From the NCBI RefSeq assembly GCF_001244735.1, contig NZ_LN868937.1:2411153-2471972 (forward strand): 60,820 nucleotides of DNA, in the 5' to 3' direction. This DNA comes from Bacillus andreraoultii (GTDB taxonomy: Bacteria > Bacillota > Bacilli > Bacillales > Caldibacillaceae). The position numbers and the translations under genes are program-made. The notes under the pieces were generated by a model. It made no database searches. It was not told where the DNA came from and saw only the letters and a list, made by a program, of their open reading frames with translations. Positions within the stretch are counted from its first letter, which is position 1. Each line of letters opens with the position of its first letter. Shown one piece after another: positions 34,980 to 41,745 of this stretch.

Positions 34980-35687
34980 TCAGAAATTCAAAATACGATA
35001 TAGATCTTTTAGCTTTTGAATTTCATATGTCGGTGAAATCTTTGTATAATTTTCTTTTAATTTTGGATTAAACCAACAACTGTCAATTCCAACTAAATGC
35101 CCACCTTTTATATCGGAAGTTAGCGAGTCACCAATAATTAAAGTAGCATCTAAATGAACTTGAGGAATTTTCTCAAAAACGTATTGGAAGAATTCTTTTT
35201 TCGGCTTTTGATAACCGATTTCATCTGAAACAAACACATCATCAAAGAAAGGCCTCAATCCTGAATCATTCAATCGTTTTGCTTGCGTATCGGCAACACC
35301 ATTTGTCACAATGAATAATTGATAATCATTTTTTAATGACGAAATAATATCGAAAGCGTCATCGATGAGCTCGTGCCCCTCCTGCAAAAATCTCCTAAAC
35401 CTTTTTTCTAATTCGATACCATCAACCGTTTCTCCATATTCAGCAAAAAAACGAGAAAATCTTGTATTTAATACTTCATCTCGATCGATTTTTCCTTCCT
35501 CATAGGCTTCCCAAAGACTTTTATTAATTGTTTGATAACGCTTTTCCATTTCAGGTGTGAGGGATAAACTATATGACGCGCACAACTGTCTTAACGCCGA
35601 CTTTTCTGCCGCATCAAAATCTAATAGTGTATCATCAAGATCAAATAATAAAGTGTTATATTTCTGCAAAGTTTCGCCACGTTCCAT
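34980..35687 (-). CDS. yfnB: YjjG/YfnB-family HAD nucleotidase
   Basis: A 235-residue HAD-IA phosphatase. Motif I is 'LLFDLDDTLLDF' with the two Asp residues. A helical cap occupies about 28-105. Motif II is 'FIVTNGVADTQAKRL', the catalytic Lys is in 'GYQKPKKEFFQYVFEKI', and motif IV is 'LIIGDSLTSDIKGG'. YjjG-type enzymes remove phosphate from non-canonical pyrimidine nucleotides and protect DNA from them. The ATG at 35687 has a poor ribosome binding site; a TTG a few codons on is possible. It stands alone. Confidence 0.88.
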   Translation of the reverse strand: MERGETLQKYNTLLFDLDDTLLDFDAAEKSALRQLCASYSLSLTPEMEKRYQTINKSLWEAYEEGKIDRDEVLNTRFSRFFAEYGETVDGIELEKRFRRFLQEGHELIDDAFDIISSLKNDYQLFIVTNGVADTQAKRLNDSGLRPFFDDVFVSDEIGYQKPKKEFFQYVFEKIPQVHLDATLIIGDSLTSDIKGGHLVGIDSCWFNPKLKENYTKISPTYEIQKLKDLYRILNF

Positions 35688-36018
35688 AATATAGTTTGCT
35701 TATCACTTATCAAATAAGCAAAATGTTCTTCACTATTATACTCTTTTATTTAATCTTGAAAAATAATTATACAATACTAGAATCTCATTTAAATTTACTA
35801 TTAATGCAAATCCTCTTTCCTTCAACAAAGAACAACGGGACTTCATTGACAAAATTCGCTAAAATAATATAATTACAGTAACGAACCCGCCTCTTTTTCT
35901 ACATCAGGACTAAGGTAGGTTTTGTTTATTATTATGCATGAATTGAGCAGAACTCCAAAAAATTAATTGAGTGAATGGTGGGCGTTAAAAATTCATACGA
36001 TTGTGAGGAGGAATTAAA
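35688..36018. other. Intergenic region
   Basis: No coding region, repeat or clear regulatory site was seen in this stretch beyond the upstream region of the coiled-coil gene, whose GAGGAGGAA ribosome binding site lies at its end. Confidence 0.5.
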
Positions 36019-36594
36019 TTGAGTGAAGATATTTTAAATAAGATTTTAGAGGAAATTCAATCACTTAAAGAAGGACAAACGAACTTACAGTCGCAACTAA
36101 CAGAAATGAAAACTAGCTTTCAGTCACAACTAACAGAAACGAAAGATAACTTACAGTCGCAACTAACAGAAATAAAAACTAGCTTACAGTCACAACTAAC
36201 AGAAACGAAAGATAACTTACAGTCACAACTAACAGAAACGAAAGATAACTTACAGTCACAACTAACAGAAGCGAAAGATAACTTACAGTCACAAATCAAC
36301 GAATTAAAAAATACACAAATGCAATTTGCTGAAAAACAAGATTTGATGCAAATCCAATTACAGGAAACAAACCAAATTGTTCGTGCTATTCGAGATCGTC
36401 AAGATGAAACAGACGCAAAACTTGATGCCCTTTCAATAGATGTACACAAACTTTACGGTGAAGACATTGCAATTAAAGAAACCCAGCAAAAGTTAATTCA
36501 AGGGCAAGAAAGGCAAGATAAAATTTTGGCATCTTTAGCACTTCATTCGTTAGAACAAGAAACAGATATACGTGATTTAAAACGGATTAAATAA
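36019..36594 (+). CDS. Coiled-coil protein with tandem 11-residue repeats
   Basis: A highly helical, Gln/Lys/Glu-rich protein of 191 residues with no membrane segment. Seven consecutive 11-residue units (about residues 22-98) follow the pattern (N/S)LQSQLTExK(D/T). The heptad and hendecad spacing predicts a long coiled coil, probably a rod-like oligomer. Around residues 100-190 the sequence is less repetitive but still coiled-coil-like. The TTG start follows GGAGG by 7 bases. The function is unknown; similar proteins in Bacillus are annotated only as hypothetical. The DNA repeats (33 bp) are nearly identical, so copy number may vary between strains. Confidence 0.85.
   Translation: MSEDILNKILEEIQSLKEGQTNLQSQLTEMKTSFQSQLTETKDNLQSQLTEIKTSLQSQLTETKDNLQSQLTETKDNLQSQLTEAKDNLQSQINELKNTQMQFAEKQDLMQIQLQETNQIVRAIRDRQDETDAKLDALSIDVHKLYGEDIAIKETQQKLIQGQERQDKILASLALHSLEQETDIRDLKRIK
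36082..36312 (+). repeat. 33-bp in-frame tandem repeat, seven units
   Basis: Seven consecutive 33-base units encode the 11-residue repeats of the coiled-coil protein. Neighbouring units share long stretches such as AACTTACAGTCACAACTAAC, so the array probably arose by slippage or unequal recombination. Confidence 0.85.
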
Positions 36595-36674
36595 TGCAAC
36601 GGAACTATCTTTTGTGGATTTTCCACTGTTACTGAAAATTATACGAACGACTAATTGTAGTCTTTCCTATCGAA

Positions 36675-36710
36675 GCTTGTCCATTCATTTGTTGGGGCAA
36701 GCATTTTGTT
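36675..36710 (+). terminator. Terminator of the coiled-coil protein gene
   Basis: GCTTGtCC pairs with GGgCAAGC across an 11-base loop, followed by a T-rich tail. It lies 80 bases after the stop. Confidence 0.75.
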
Positions 36711-36894
36711 TTTTTCGCCATAAACGACTACTCTTTCCTACTTCCTATGAAAAACTCATCATTGCTACTGAAAAATGGTATAGTTATTATATAGGTATAG
36801 TTTCAAACGTTTCGTAACGATTAAAATCGGTTACGATAAAATATGGTAAGTTTATAACTTATTGACAATAATATTAATTAAAAGGATGTAGAAA

Positions 36895-37347
36895 ATGCAA
36901 GCTTATTTATTTTTATTATTACTTCTTGGCATCGCATTAATCGTGAAAAATCAATCATTAATCGTATCTGTCGTTTTTTTATTAGCTCTTAAACTCATTT
37001 ATAATAATGATAAACTGTTCTCAATCATACAAACAAAAGGAATTAATTGGGGCGTTACGATTATTACTATTGCCGTACTTACACCAATTGCTACAGGACA
37101 AATTGGGTTTAAAGAATTGGTAGCCTCATTAAAGTCACCTTATGCTTGGATTGCCCTAGCATCTGGTATTCTCGTTGCCATGCTTGCGAAAAACGGTGTT
37201 GTTTTATTAGCGAAAGATCCGCATATTACAACTGCATTAGTTCTTGGAACCATTTTAGCTGTTACCCTCTTTAAAGGTGTTGCTGTCGGGCCGCTTATTG
37301 GTGCTGGCATCGCTTGGTATGCAATGAAGTTGTTCGGTGTATTATAA
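36895..37347 (+). CDS. ytwI: UPF0756 (DUF441) membrane protein, YtwI-like
   Basis: A 150-residue protein with four or five membrane segments that fits the DUF441/UPF0756 family by length and by 'RDPHIT'-type motifs: here 'AKDPHITTALVLGTILAVTL' then 'FKGVAVGPLIGAGIAW'. The function is not known. The ATG at 36895 follows AAAGGATG. It is monocistronic, separated by about 100 bases from the guanidine riboswitch that follows. Confidence 0.85.
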   Translation: MQAYLFLLLLLGIALIVKNQSLIVSVVFLLALKLIYNNDKLFSIIQTKGINWGVTIITIAVLTPIATGQIGFKELVASLKSPYAWIALASGILVAMLAKNGVVLLAKDPHITTALVLGTILAVTLFKGVAVGPLIGAGIAWYAMKLFGVL

Positions 37348-37447
37348 TTCCGCGATTTACAACCTCCCTTCTTTCCCCAAGACAATTATCTTGAAATTGG
37401 ATGGAATATGTGTATAATAGTAACTAATTGTATATTCAAAATGTTTT

Positions 37448-37565
37448 CTAGGGTTCCGTAACGAAAAGTTAGTCTGGTCCGAGAGAAAACTCACGCTAGT
37501 CGTGCCACGGAAGGATAAAAGCCTGGGAGATTACTGATTACAGTTTTCTTCAAGGCTTTTTTATT
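37448..37565 (+). ncRNA. Guanidine-I riboswitch (ykkC-yxkD class) with terminator
   Basis: The conserved aptamer parts are present in order: CTAGGGTTCCGTAACG, GTCTGGTCCGAGAGAAAAC, CCACGGAAGGATAAAAGCCT and GGGAGAT. The AAGCCT arm is also able to pair with AGGCTT downstream to give a terminator (37518-37562) followed by T5. Guanidinium binding would prevent the terminator and turn on the two SMR exporter genes directly downstream. This class is established to sense guanidine. Confidence 0.96.
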
Positions 37566-37592
37566 TTGAAAAAAAGTGGAGGTGCCTTTTAC

Positions 37593-37943
37593 TTGAATAC
37601 AAACTGGATGAAATTAATTTTCGCAGCGTTTTTAGAAGTACTTTGGGTCATAGGCTTGACTCATGCCCATGATTTTTGGGCATGGACTGGGACAATTATT
37701 GCCATTATTATCAGTAACTATATTTTAGTTACTGTGGCACAAGTGCTCCCTGCAGGAACAGTTTATGCCATTTATGTCGGATTAGGAACAGCAGGTACTG
37801 TTATTGCAGATATTCTTTTCTTCGGTGAACCTTTTCAATGGGGGAAAATTACCTTAATTCTTATATTATTAGCAGGCGTCATCGGTTTGAAACTAGTCAC
37901 AGAAGAAAACGATGAAAACGTAAAGAAAGAGGCGGTATCTTAA
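37593..37943 (+). CDS. ykkC: Guanidinium exporter SMR subunit, YkkC-like
   Basis: A 116-residue four-helix small multidrug resistance protein. The membrane-embedded Glu is in 'AAFLEVLWVIGLTHAHD' near residue 13, and the glycine-rich segment 'AGTVYAIYVGLGTAGTVIAD' is typical. I use the TTG at 37593, which lies 10 bases after GGAGG; an ATG four codons on is possible. It overlaps the next gene by one base (TAATG). With the riboswitch upstream, the pair is expected to be a heterodimeric guanidinium/H+ antiporter of the YkkCD type. Confidence 0.92.
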   Translation: MNTNWMKLIFAAFLEVLWVIGLTHAHDFWAWTGTIIAIIISNYILVTVAQVLPAGTVYAIYVGLGTAGTVIADILFFGEPFQWGKITLILILLAGVIGLKLVTEENDENVKKEAVS

Positions 37944-38257
37944 TGGCTTGGTTTGTATTAATTATAGCTGGTTTATTGGAGACATTTGGTGTCGCGATGA
38001 TTAATCAGTTGTCTGTGAAACGAAATTGGCAAACAATCAGTCTATTAATACTAGGATTTGGACTAAGCTTTACTCTCCTCAGCTATTCATTGCGAACAAT
38101 TCCAATGGGAACTGGTTATGCGATTTGGACTGGAATCGGGGTTGTTGGTGGTACCCTCATTGGTATGGTCTTTTATGGGGAATCTAAGGATTGGAAAAGA
38201 GCAACTTTCATTGCCATGGTATTAGGTGCAGCCGTTGGTCTAAAATTAGTTTCATAA
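37943..38257 (+). CDS. ykkD: Guanidinium exporter SMR subunit, YkkD-like
   Basis: A 104-residue SMR protein with four helices. The conserved Glu is in 'AGLLETFGVAMINQL' near residue 13, and 'MGTGYAIWTGIGVVGGTLIG' is the family glycine helix. Its length and order match YkkD of B. subtilis. The start codon overlaps the ykkC stop by one base, so the two are translationally coupled and expected to form a heterodimer. Control is by the guanidine-I riboswitch. Confidence 0.92.
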   Translation: MAWFVLIIAGLLETFGVAMINQLSVKRNWQTISLLILGFGLSFTLLSYSLRTIPMGTGYAIWTGIGVVGGTLIGMVFYGESKDWKRATFIAMVLGAAVGLKLVS

Positions 38258-38420
38258 TACTTTCATTAACATCCAACCATTCTAATTTTACTTCAGGAAT
38301 TAGAATGGTTTTTTCTATCCTTCTTTCTAAAACTTGATTTTAGTCAAGGTGAGTATTCGATTACAACAGTACAATAAAAACATAGAAAAAAATTATTGCT
38401 TTTACGAGGAGGAAGTTAAA

Positions 38421-38924
38421 ATGACAGAAAGTATAACAATTAATAACCAAATAAAGGAACTTTCAATCGAACAACTGATTGAACATATTATGGAAAATCA
38501 TCTACAGGAAGAACGATACCTTATTCGGGAAGTGGATAAACTATTAAACCGAATTATTATTGCCCACTATAATCACGATCGTGACCTCGTATTACTGTTA
38601 CATCGGAACTTTAGTGAACTAAAAATCGAGCTCGAACAATTTTTTGCGAGAGAAGAGAAGGAATATTTTAAAGCAATTTTAGAAACAACTCTATCTAAGG
38701 AAAAAAATGATGTAATTCAAACCAATATTGCTGAAATGAAATCATATCAATCGGACATTGAGGAAATCATTGACCGTTTAATAAAAGGAATTAACAATTT
38801 TACTCTTCCAGATTTTGCATGTCCAACAATGAAACTCGCTTATAGCAAACTTCAAGAATTAATCGAGAATGTTTCTCTACAATTCACTTTGGAAAATACC
38901 GTTCTCTTTACACATTTTGAATAA
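38421..38924 (+). CDS. Hemerythrin-like / iron-sulfur repair protein with degenerate metal site
   Basis: A 167-residue all-helical protein similar in layout to the hemerythrin part of the RIC (YtfE/ScdA) di-iron repair proteins. It has an opening helix with 'QLIEHIMENHLQEERYLIRE', a helix with 'FFAREEKEYFKAI', an LPDFACPTM loop and a last helix 'QFTLENTVLFTHFE'. The family normally has HxKEE in the second and HxHxEN in the last helix; here the histidines are replaced by Phe, Gln and Thr. Metal binding is therefore doubtful. The DUF542 Fe-S domain is missing. The ATG at 38421 follows GAGGAGGAA. It is monocistronic with its own terminator. Confidence 0.7.
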   Translation: MTESITINNQIKELSIEQLIEHIMENHLQEERYLIREVDKLLNRIIIAHYNHDRDLVLLLHRNFSELKIELEQFFAREEKEYFKAILETTLSKEKNDVIQTNIAEMKSYQSDIEEIIDRLIKGINNFTLPDFACPTMKLAYSKLQELIENVSLQFTLENTVLFTHFE

Positions 38925-38943
38925 ACCTACGAGTTTCTTATTA

Positions 38944-38975
38944 AAAAGGCCGATTTTTCACATCGGTCTTTTTTT
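38944..38975 (+). terminator. Terminator of the hemerythrin-like gene
   Basis: AAGGCCGAT and ATCGGTCTT form the stem, followed by T7. Confidence 0.85.
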
Positions 38976-38983
38976 AGTATGAA

Positions 38984-39016
38984 TTTATTAATATCTACTT
39001 TCCTATAAGCTAAAAA
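38984..39016. repeat. 3' fragment of the dispersed element (copy 5)
   Basis: TACTTTCCTATAAGCTAAAA matches the 3' end of the element (TACTTTCCTATTAGCTAAAA in copy 4) at 19 of 20 positions. The 5' part is absent. Confidence 0.5.
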
Positions 39017-39144
39017 AGTCACAGAACTGAACCCATATTATTTAGATGAAGGCCCTTTAATACGATAAATGATGTTATGGTATAATTATTTAAAAGTTGT
39101 TCATTTACCATTACACAAATTGATACAAGATTGGGGGTTTTTTT

Positions 39145-39816
39145 ATGTATAAAATACTAATCGTTGAAGATGATTTTGTTATTGCAAAATCTCTCCAAAG
39201 TCATCTCCGTTCGTGGGGGTACGAGGTGGAGGTGGTAACTGATTTCCAACAAGTGATGCAAACCTATATTGCTTTTGATCCACAATTAATTCTCCTAGAT
39301 ATTTCCCTCCCCTTTATGAATGGGTTTACTCTTTGTAGCGAGATTCGGAAGGTATCAAAAGTTCCAATCATGTTTATTTCTTCTGCTTCGGATAATATGA
39401 ATATCGTGATGGCCATTAATATGGGTGGGGATGACTTTATTGCAAAACCATTTGATATAAATATCCTTACTTCTAAAGTTCAGGCATTATTGCGCCGCGC
39501 ATACGATTTTACTGGCCAATCAAACTTAATCGAACATAATGGTGCCATACTAAATACGAGCGATGGTACACTTACCTATCAAGGAAAAAAAATCGATTTA
39601 ACGAAAAATGACCTTAAAATCTTACATATTTTACTTGAAAATAAAGGAAGAACGGTCACAAGAGATGCAATCATGACACGCCTTTGGGAAACGGATAGCT
39701 TTATTGATGATAATACGTTAACCGTTAATATGACACGGTTACGGAAAAAGCTTGAAGCTATTGGCCTACAAAATTTTATTAAAACAAAAAAAGGGATTGG
39801 CTATTTGGTGGACTAA
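39145..39816 (+). CDS. BceR-type OmpR-family response regulator
   Basis: A 223-residue regulator with a receiver domain (phospho-acceptor Asp in 'LILLDISLPFMNG' near residue 53, 'FISSASD', and Lys in 'DDFIAKPFD') and a winged-helix DNA-binding domain ('LTKNDLKILHILLENKGRTV' and 'DDNTLTVNMTRLRKKLE'). It is encoded with a BceS-type kinase and a BceAB-type ABC transporter, so it is the transcription factor of a peptide-antibiotic detoxification module. A likely binding site lies upstream of the ABC genes. The kinase gene follows after 1 base. Confidence 0.92.
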   Translation: MYKILIVEDDFVIAKSLQSHLRSWGYEVEVVTDFQQVMQTYIAFDPQLILLDISLPFMNGFTLCSEIRKVSKVPIMFISSASDNMNIVMAINMGGDDFIAKPFDINILTSKVQALLRRAYDFTGQSNLIEHNGAILNTSDGTLTYQGKKIDLTKNDLKILHILLENKGRTVTRDAIMTRLWETDSFIDDNTLTVNMTRLRKKLEAIGLQNFIKTKKGIGYLVD

Positions 39817-39817
39817 T

Positions 39818-40828
39818 ATGGAAGGGAAAAGAAATTTGTTCCTCGCTTACTTGAAAAAAAATCGAAAGTGGATTTTCTTATTATTCACGGTTTTTCTTTG
39901 CTTTTATCTTGTTTTTTATCTTCATCATCTGTCAATGGCTCCAATCCTTTACGCAACCCTTTTATATGTATACATTGGTGTGATTTTTCTCATTGTTGAT
40001 TACGTAAAATTTCGCAATCGATATCGAATCTTACAGCTATTGCAAAAAACAATCACCATTCAAAACGATGAATTGCCACCACCAAACAATATTATTGAAG
40101 AAAGGTATCAAGAACTCATCCGCATATTATTTTCTAATCGTAATGAGATGGCAGCGTTAGCAGAAAATAAACAAAAAGACTTAGTGGATTACTTTACGCA
40201 ATGGACACATCAAATTAAAACACCGATTGCCGCGATGAGGCTTCTTTTACAAACTGGACAAAATGAACAATATCATGACCTTGATTTGGAATTGTTTAAA
40301 ATCGAACAATATGTCCAATTTGTTTTGCAATACCTTCGTTTAGATGATATGTCAAATGACCTTGAAATTAAAAGAATTGATTTAGATGACCTAATTAAGC
40401 AAGCGATTCGTAAAAACGCAAAACCTTTCATTCTTAAAAAGATTTCCTTACATTACAACGAGTTAAATTGCGCTGTTTTAACTGATGAAAAATGGTTGTT
40501 ATTTGTCATCGAGCAAGTACTTTCAAACGCATTGAAATATACAAATAAAGGATCGATATTTATATATATGGAACCAAATCCGAATAAAAAACTTCTCGTT
40601 ATTGAAGATACAGGAATTGGTATCCGCTCGGAGGACTTACCACGAATTTTTGAAAAAGGTTTCACCGGTTATAATGGAAGAACTTACAAAGGTGCGACAG
40701 GAATTGGACTATATCTTTGTAAACAAATCCTTACAAAGCTGTCCCATGAAATTATTATCCAATCCGAGCAAGGAAAAGGAACAAAAGTAATTATTGATTT
40801 AACGACCGTAAACCTTCAAACAGAATAA
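39818..40828 (+). CDS. BceS-type intramembrane-sensing histidine kinase
   Basis: A 336-residue kinase with two membrane helices in the first 70 residues and only a few residues between them ('HHLSMAP'). There is therefore no extracellular sensor domain, which is the mark of kinases that sense through their ABC transporter partner. The H-box is 'FTQWTHQIKTPIAAMRLLLQ' and the ATP-binding domain has 'IEDTGIGIRSEDL' and 'GATGIGLYLCKQI'. The ATG at 39818 is one base after the regulator stop. It forms one module with the regulator and the ABC transporter genes downstream. Confidence 0.92.
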   Translation: MEGKRNLFLAYLKKNRKWIFLLFTVFLCFYLVFYLHHLSMAPILYATLLYVYIGVIFLIVDYVKFRNRYRILQLLQKTITIQNDELPPPNNIIEERYQELIRILFSNRNEMAALAENKQKDLVDYFTQWTHQIKTPIAAMRLLLQTGQNEQYHDLDLELFKIEQYVQFVLQYLRLDDMSNDLEIKRIDLDDLIKQAIRKNAKPFILKKISLHYNELNCAVLTDEKWLLFVIEQVLSNALKYTNKGSIFIYMEPNPNKKLLVIEDTGIGIRSEDLPRIFEKGFTGYNGRTYKGATGIGLYLCKQILTKLSHEIIIQSEQGKGTKVIIDLTTVNLQTE

Positions 40829-40871
40829 TTATTCTAGCGATTCCTCTTCCCTATCTTTTAAAAACCGAAAA

Positions 40872-40887
40872 CTTACAAAAATGTAAG
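40872..40887 (+). promoter_or_regulatory. Response regulator operator of the BceAB-type genes
   Basis: CTTACA-AAAA-TGTAAG is a perfect inverted repeat. It lies 1 base upstream of a TTGACA -35 box. Sites of this TTACA-N4-TGTAA form are bound by BceR-type regulators in Bacillus. Confidence 0.8.
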
Positions 40888-40888
40888 A

Positions 40889-40917
40889 TTGACACGTCTA
40901 TTGTAAGGGAATGTTAT
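40889..40917 (+). promoter_or_regulatory. Promoter of the ABC transporter operon
   Basis: TTGACA at 40889-40894 and TGTTAT at 40912-40917 are 17 bases apart. The operator touches the -35 box, as expected for an activator contacting polymerase. Confidence 0.8.
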
Positions 40918-40977
40918 GTTGGAAAAAGACCTCTCTTTGTTATACTGAACATGAAATGAAGTTACGGAGGGATACTC

Positions 40978-41745
40978 ATGACACTATTAGAAGTAAAAAA
41001 TGTTAAAAAGGTGTATACTACCCGCTTTGGTGGAAATCATGTTCAGGCTTTAACTAATGTGAGCTTTTCTGTTGAAGAAGGTGAATATGTTGCGATTATG
41101 GGGGAATCAGGATCAGGGAAAACAACGCTTCTCAATATTTTAGCTGCACTCGATAAGCCAACTAGTGGAGAAGTCTTATTAAACGGGAAAAATATCGTCT
41201 CCATTAAAGATAAGGAAATTTCCGCATTTAGAAGACAAAATCTTGGCTTTGTTTTTCAAGATTTTAACTTACTTGATACGTTTTCACTACAAGATAATAT
41301 CTTTTTACCACTCGTGCTATCCGGGAAAACTTTTGCAGAAATGAATACGAGCCTACAACCACTTGCTGAAAAATTACGGATTAAAGACATTTTACCTAAG
41401 TTTCCATACGAAGTTTCTGGTGGGCAAAAGCAAAGAGCAGCCGTTGCAAGAGCATTAATTACGAAGCCAAAGTTAGTGCTAGCGGATGAACCGACCGGCG
41501 CCTTAGATTCACGTGCATCCGATGACTTGTTACAGATTTTCTCACAAGTGAATCAAGATGGGCAAACCATTCTAATGGTAACACATAGTACGAAGGCAGC
41601 GAGCCATGCAAGCCGTGTTCTCTTTATAAAAGACGGTGTTGTTTTTCACCAATTATATAGAGGGACGCTATCCAATGAAGAGATGTACCAAAAAATTTCC
41701 CATACCCTAAATTTAATTGCAACGGGTGGTGTTCGTAATGAGTAA
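40978..41745 (+). CDS. BceA-type ABC transporter ATPase
   Basis: A 255-residue ATPase of the MacB/BceA group. Walker A is 'GESGSGKTTLLN', the Q-loop is in 'VFQDFNLLDTF', the signature is 'VSGGQKQR', Walker B is 'LVLADEPTGALDS' and the H-loop is 'MVTHSTKAA'. It energises the adjacent large permease. The transporter both removes antimicrobial peptides from their lipid II-cycle target and signals their presence to the kinase. The ATG at 40978 follows ACGGAGGG. The permease gene overlaps its end by 8 bases. Confidence 0.94.
   Translation: MTLLEVKNVKKVYTTRFGGNHVQALTNVSFSVEEGEYVAIMGESGSGKTTLLNILAALDKPTSGEVLLNGKNIVSIKDKEISAFRRQNLGFVFQDFNLLDTFSLQDNIFLPLVLSGKTFAEMNTSLQPLAEKLRIKDILPKFPYEVSGGQKQRAAVARALITKPKLVLADEPTGALDSRASDDLLQIFSQVNQDGQTILMVTHSTKAASHASRVLFIKDGVVFHQLYRGTLSNEEMYQKISHTLNLIATGGVRNE

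Noticed and set aside
36082-36312. CRISPR-like array of 33-bp repeats
   Set aside because: The repeats are contiguous, in frame and encode the 11-residue coiled-coil unit of a real protein.
36614-36817. Plus-strand frame of 67 codons after the coiled-coil gene
   Set aside because: It runs through the terminator of the preceding gene, has no ribosome binding site and no protein-like pattern.
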